DNA from: Armatimonadota bacterium
Lineage (GTDB): Bacteria > Armatimonadota > Armatimonadia > Armatimonadales > Armatimonadaceae
NCBI GenBank assembly: GCA_014381035.1
Contig: JACMIS010000088.1
Location: 1 to 8,415, forward strand
Direction of reading: 5' to 3'
DNA: 8,415 nt
Positions within the stretch are counted from its first letter, which is position 1, and each line of letters opens with the position of its first letter. The translations under genes and the position numbers were made by a program. The notes under the pieces were generated by a model. The model did no database searches. It saw only the letters and a list, made by a program, of their open reading frames with translations, and was not told the DNA's origin. Below are positions 6,801-8,415 of the stretch, one piece after another.

Positions 6801-8415
6801 CGGTCAGTGTGATGGAAGCAGTGGATACATTTATGAAGTTGTTCCGATTCGCACCCAGTGCGGTGGTCACCAGATGATAGTCGGTCGCGCTACCGGCGGT
6901 AAGAGCATTGACGCCGGTCAGGGGGTCATAGGTCGCGAGCGTGTACGCGCTCGGCGCATTGAGGCGGTCGAACGCCTTGTCCGTGATGACTACCCACGGC
7001 AGGATCGCTTGATTCTGACCGCCGACCGGTCCCAGCGGATCGGCGACTGCGGCGTTCGCGCCGGAAATACCGCCCGCAAACCGGACGTTGACCCGGTTGT
7101 TTGTCCCGCTCCCGCCGAACACTGTTTTTCCCGTCACTGTCGGTTGCAATGACAGCAGGGCATTGTTAGGACGAACCAATGTGCCGAACGAGAGCATGAC
7201 ATTGTCGACATCGCCGGGAGTACCGAAGAACGGCGGCGATGCCCCCGCAACAAGAGACGGGGTACCGCTCAGTGTCAAATCGCCCAGGATCTCGTATTGC
7301 GTCGTTCCGGTGGCTATTTCCGGGGCGTAATAGGCTAAACCGCCGTTACGAAGCGTGATCGGGATCGCATCGCCGACGCGGTTGTCGTTCCTGGCGTAGG
7401 AATTTTTCAGTTCCAGTCGGGCGAGCGAATCTATTAGAATGGAAGATGTTCCCAGTAAGGCACCATCCGTACCAGCCAGGATGATCTTCGCTGGTGATAA
7501 CGGGGCGATTGTCGAGCCGATGTGCGTCGTACCGGTGTAGGTGTTGACACCGGACAGTTCCAGATACGGGCTGGCGTTGGTGCGCGGTCCGAAGTCCAGG
7601 CGCAGACTGGTCCCGCCGGAAATCACGCCGGAAGAGGCGCGATTCTCGAAACCTGCCAGCACGACGTTGCTCTCGGGACCGGTTTGCAGGGTCGTGGGCA
7701 AACCGGGTTTTAGCAGTCGAAGCGTGGTGCTCTGCCCGAGGGTGAGATGCGTAATGCCCGCATCGTTGGTCACAGTCAGATAGCTGTTATCACCGATGGT
7801 GGCTTGTCCCTCCCCATCAAGCCCGTACAGTCGGGCAGTGATACCGGAAGCAAAATCTGCCCGTGCGCCGACTTTGACGTTTACCCGTGCGCCATCCGAC
7901 AGCGACTGCGAGTTCGTCACGTTCAACCTGCCGTCCAGCACGTGAATATTGCCGGTCCGAAATGTGGGGAAAGACGTGTTCGCCAGCGTCAAAGTTCCGG
8001 CACCTAATTTCTGAACTGTGGAGTAGGACGCCGACAAGCCGCCATCCACGAACAGATCGCCGATGGTGATCAGGTTGAGTGAAGAGCCCCCGTCCTTGTA
8101 AATCCCGCCGGTGACGGTTGCAGTCCCGCCCGCTTCGACGAACACCGTACCCTCGGTGATTTTCAAGCGTTCGGTGCCGGTGTTTAGTTGGGAGCCGGGT
8201 GCCATTGTCAGGTAACGGACCGTGGGTGACGCGCCTGCCGTGGTCGCCGTCCCTGCGATGCGCACTGCCGCAGTCAGGGGCACGGTACCGCCGCTCGACG
8301 TGTTTTGGATCGTGGTGATCGCGGGATCGAAATAGTCCGCCAGGATCGCGGGACGGACGCCGGTTGCCGGGTCGTAAGCGGCGGGGAGTGTGCCGGTCGC
8401 GGTGGACGATGCTCC
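3874..8415 (-). CDS. Giant autotransporter-associated beta-strand repeat surface protein with C-terminal PEP-CTERM-like anchor (N-terminus outside window)
   Basis: The frame is open from the right edge (8415) to TAG at 3876-3874, giving 1513 visible residues. A GTG at 8283 is internal: 44 more in-frame codons upstream continue the same style of sequence. The protein is glycine-, serine-, threonine- and asparagine-rich, has no cysteine that I can find, and consists of right-handed beta-helix-type strands. At least six stretches match the autotransporter-associated beta-strand repeat pattern (K.G.GTLTL.....Y.G.T.I..G.L.L): about 8013-7918, 7560-7444, 5790-5692, 5157-5056, 4833-4747 and 4509-4420. 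The motif IAPGNSIGTF (4329-4300), usual near the end of such repeat arrays, is followed by about 110 residues without repeats and a hydrophobic/basic tail. No autotransporter beta-barrel follows, so despite the repeat name this is not a classical type V autotransporter. A cell-surface role is inferred. A ten-G tract lies in the coding strand at 5479-5470. Confidence 0.88.
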   Translation of the reverse strand, partial: GASSTATGTLPAAYDPATGVRPAILADYFDPAITTIQNTSSGGTVPLTAAVRIAGTATTAGASPTVRYLTMAPGSQLNTGTERLKITEGTVFVEAGGTATVTGGIYKDGGSSLNLITIGDLFVDGGLSASYSTVQKLGAGTLTLANTSFPTFRTGNIHVLDGRLNVTNSQSLSDGARVNVKVGARADFASGITARLYGLDGEGQATIGDNSYLTVTNDAGITHLTLGQSTTLRLLKPGLPTTLQTGPESNVVLAGFENRASSGVISGGTSLRLDFGPRTNASPYLELSGVNTYTGTTHIGSTIAPLSPAKIILAGTDGALLGTSSILIDSLARLELKNSYARNDNRVGDAIPITLRNGGLAYYAPEIATGTTQYEILGDLTLSGTPSLVAGASPPFFGTPGDVDNVMLSFGTLVRPNNALLSLQPTVTGKTVFGGSGTNNRVNVRFAGGISGANAAVADPLGPVGGQNQAILPWVVITDKAFDRLNAPSAYTLATYDPLTGVNALTAGSATDYHLVTTALGANRNNFINVSTASITLTAASPVQINALAGKGTLTLGGDGVLSVNSGLIALPRLSLFGSSIDFGTAHGSIYGSFSIFGRDGQNYGAAQLRGSNGISFHSHDPRSIFDLNNLTGHPFTGGLTASNATVRFSNDDELGASGGAVLLEGGNLEYSGLSSYTLPANRVITVGNAGGSIGNARQAGGVFTISAPVSASGPLHILGNITAGSGVTLAGGGTVGDLLVGGNVTLGGTLNRTGDLILDAVYDLSGESVSPISYDTDLSILTDAGYGITQYNSPANLGDGAGKNILVRRTSVLKPTATNTLQSNFYGEWGYEPNTITAYSPTLAFNIGAGITQTLSGVISNSGPRSQDDKALSLGKYGLGTLTLTNANQFTGGFTMNEGLLVLAGAGQAQGNVLWDGLSVAMTNGFGDATFRLGNANETVGSITGYEKSTIDTNGYDLTFTSSFGSFGSFATWRGKTMGGGNIILDSPGGGWTLSGLGMLSGVNLRLRNGTLNFSSDGYSDHLSDNLVISVESGGRYSGTFSSRETIKNLTGDAGSIDLSSGTSLTLLDGAGGFGGKLSGGGSFRKNGSGLYTLSGDSGVNWSGETVMGGGTLAFGQTSNLGSTTAGKLNFSGGTLSYTGTGVANLGARLQNFGRTIIVTPGNQYLFDVANAGAEVINDFTMANPTTGTAGLVKTGAGTLTLGGKSTYGGETVIENGAVRLQGTNNGGTNATGDVLPNNHIVRFQSGAGQLVLGNADETIGNVLGNNSDSNIVLNGYVLTLTGASGGFAGGISGGGGSTLVIQGGGTFTMTGASPDFGGTVRVDSGSLVVNGDLGDGSVQVVGGELGGSGSLGSIVLDIGTIAPGNSIGTFHATSLLWNPNGQLAMEIGGLMEQFADLIELEDAFNFASSGTYLVNFFDAGNLRTNVTYDLVRYRQGASNRGDYAVNLQAVPDGNTIRTLEGAFNFEDRDGYTYMTYTASVFQPVPVSPIWLSLPTGVLFMALSGMRRKRRG
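3877..3963 (-). other. C-terminal membrane-anchor/sorting signal, atypical PEP-CTERM-like
   Basis: The last 29 residues have three parts: a short PVPVSP motif, a hydrophobic core (IWLSLPTGVLFMALSGM) and a basic end (RRKRRG). This matches the layout of PEP-CTERM and VPLPA-CTERM signals, which are cut by exosortases. The usual VPEP or VPLPA is replaced by VPVSP. No exosortase gene is in the window. Confidence 0.6.
4300..4335 (-). other. APGNS motif closing the beta-strand repeat array
   Basis: The peptide GTIAPGNSIGTF is typical of the last turn of autotransporter-associated repeat arrays in PEP-CTERM proteins, where an LAPGNSPG-like turn precedes the non-repeat C-terminal region. It marks the boundary between the repeat region and the 110-residue stalk-plus-anchor. 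Confidence 0.55.
4423..4641 (-). repeat. Copy C of a roughly 75-residue protein module
   Basis: Runs from ETIGNVLG through an LTLTG strand, GGFAGGISGGGGS, GGGTFTMTG and FGGTVRVDSGSLVV. It aligns in order with the copies at 5068-5280 and 5371-5601. The copies are diverged in sequence but keep the order of conserved blocks. Confidence 0.55.
5068..5280 (-). repeat. Copy B of a roughly 75-residue protein module
   Basis: Runs from ETIKNLTG through SLTLLDGAGGFGGKLSGGGS, NGSGLYTLSG and WSGETVMGGGTLAF. It is closest to copy C: GGFxGxxSGGGS and the following TxxGxS segment align without gaps of more than a few residues. Confidence 0.55.
5371..5601 (-). repeat. Copy A of a roughly 75-residue protein module
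   Basis: Runs from ETVGSITG through NGYDLTFTSS, GSFATWRGKTMGGG and GGWTLSG to GVNLRLRNGTLNF. It shares LGNAxETxG and NGYxLT with copy C. It is the most diverged copy in its middle, where the ten-G tract encodes the GGG. Confidence 0.45.
5470..5479 (-). repeat. Ten-base G homopolymer in the coding strand
   Basis: The coding strand reads ATG followed by three GGG codons, giving Met-Gly-Gly-Gly, so ten consecutive G residues occur. The reading frame through it is consistent with ten. Other runs I noted in this gene are six or seven bases long (4550-4556, seven). A loss of one G leads to TGA at 5432-5430; a gain of one leads to TAG at 5302-5300. Confidence 0.8.

Noticed and set aside
8281..8283. 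GTG at 8283 as the start of the giant gene
   Set aside because: The frame continues open for 44 codons to the window edge with the same composition, and nothing at 8283 looks like a signal peptide or ribosome binding site.

Overview
This window looks like bacterial chromosome with moderately high GC (upper 50s percent, judged by eye). Every base lies in a gene or a short spacer. I see no tRNA, rRNA, CRISPR array, transposase or integrase. The source cannot be fixed from the sequence. A giant surface protein with autotransporter-associated beta-strand repeats and a C-terminal PEP-CTERM-like anchor, GTG/TTG starts, and several proteins I do not recognise fit Armatimonadota, Verrucomicrobiota or Planctomycetota best. 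I lean weakly to Armatimonadota.

Layout: (1) 2-922, plus strand: the 3' part of an unrecognised gene with an N-terminal cysteine cluster. (2) 1007-1756, plus strand: an exported LolA/DUF2092-like protein starting at a TTG that has a good ribosome binding site. (3) 2830-1695, minus strand: a probable three-gene unit encoding a 76-residue soluble protein, a 73-residue two-helix membrane protein and a roughly four-helix membrane protein. The last of these overlaps the 3' end of the LolA-like gene tail to tail by 62 bases. (4) 2953-3849, plus strand: a polyphosphate kinase 2 (PPK2) family enzyme, divergent from unit 3 across a 122-base spacer. (5) 3874-8415, minus strand: the C-terminal 1513 residues of a very large, cysteine-free, glycine/serine/threonine-rich repeat protein. 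It has a hydrophobic/basic C-terminal anchor and is open through the right edge, so its true start lies outside the window.

The genes do not form an obvious single pathway. PPK2 is nucleotide/polyphosphate metabolism. The LolA-like protein, the two membrane proteins and the repeat protein all concern the envelope.

The most interesting observation is a run of ten G residues in the coding strand of the giant surface protein (5470-5479). One-base slippage either way brings a stop codon within about 50 bases (deletion) or 180 bases (insertion), removing about 500 residues and the anchor. This makes it a candidate phase-variable locus. Other points are a roughly 75-residue module present three times in the same protein and an anchor that lacks the canonical PEP motif.
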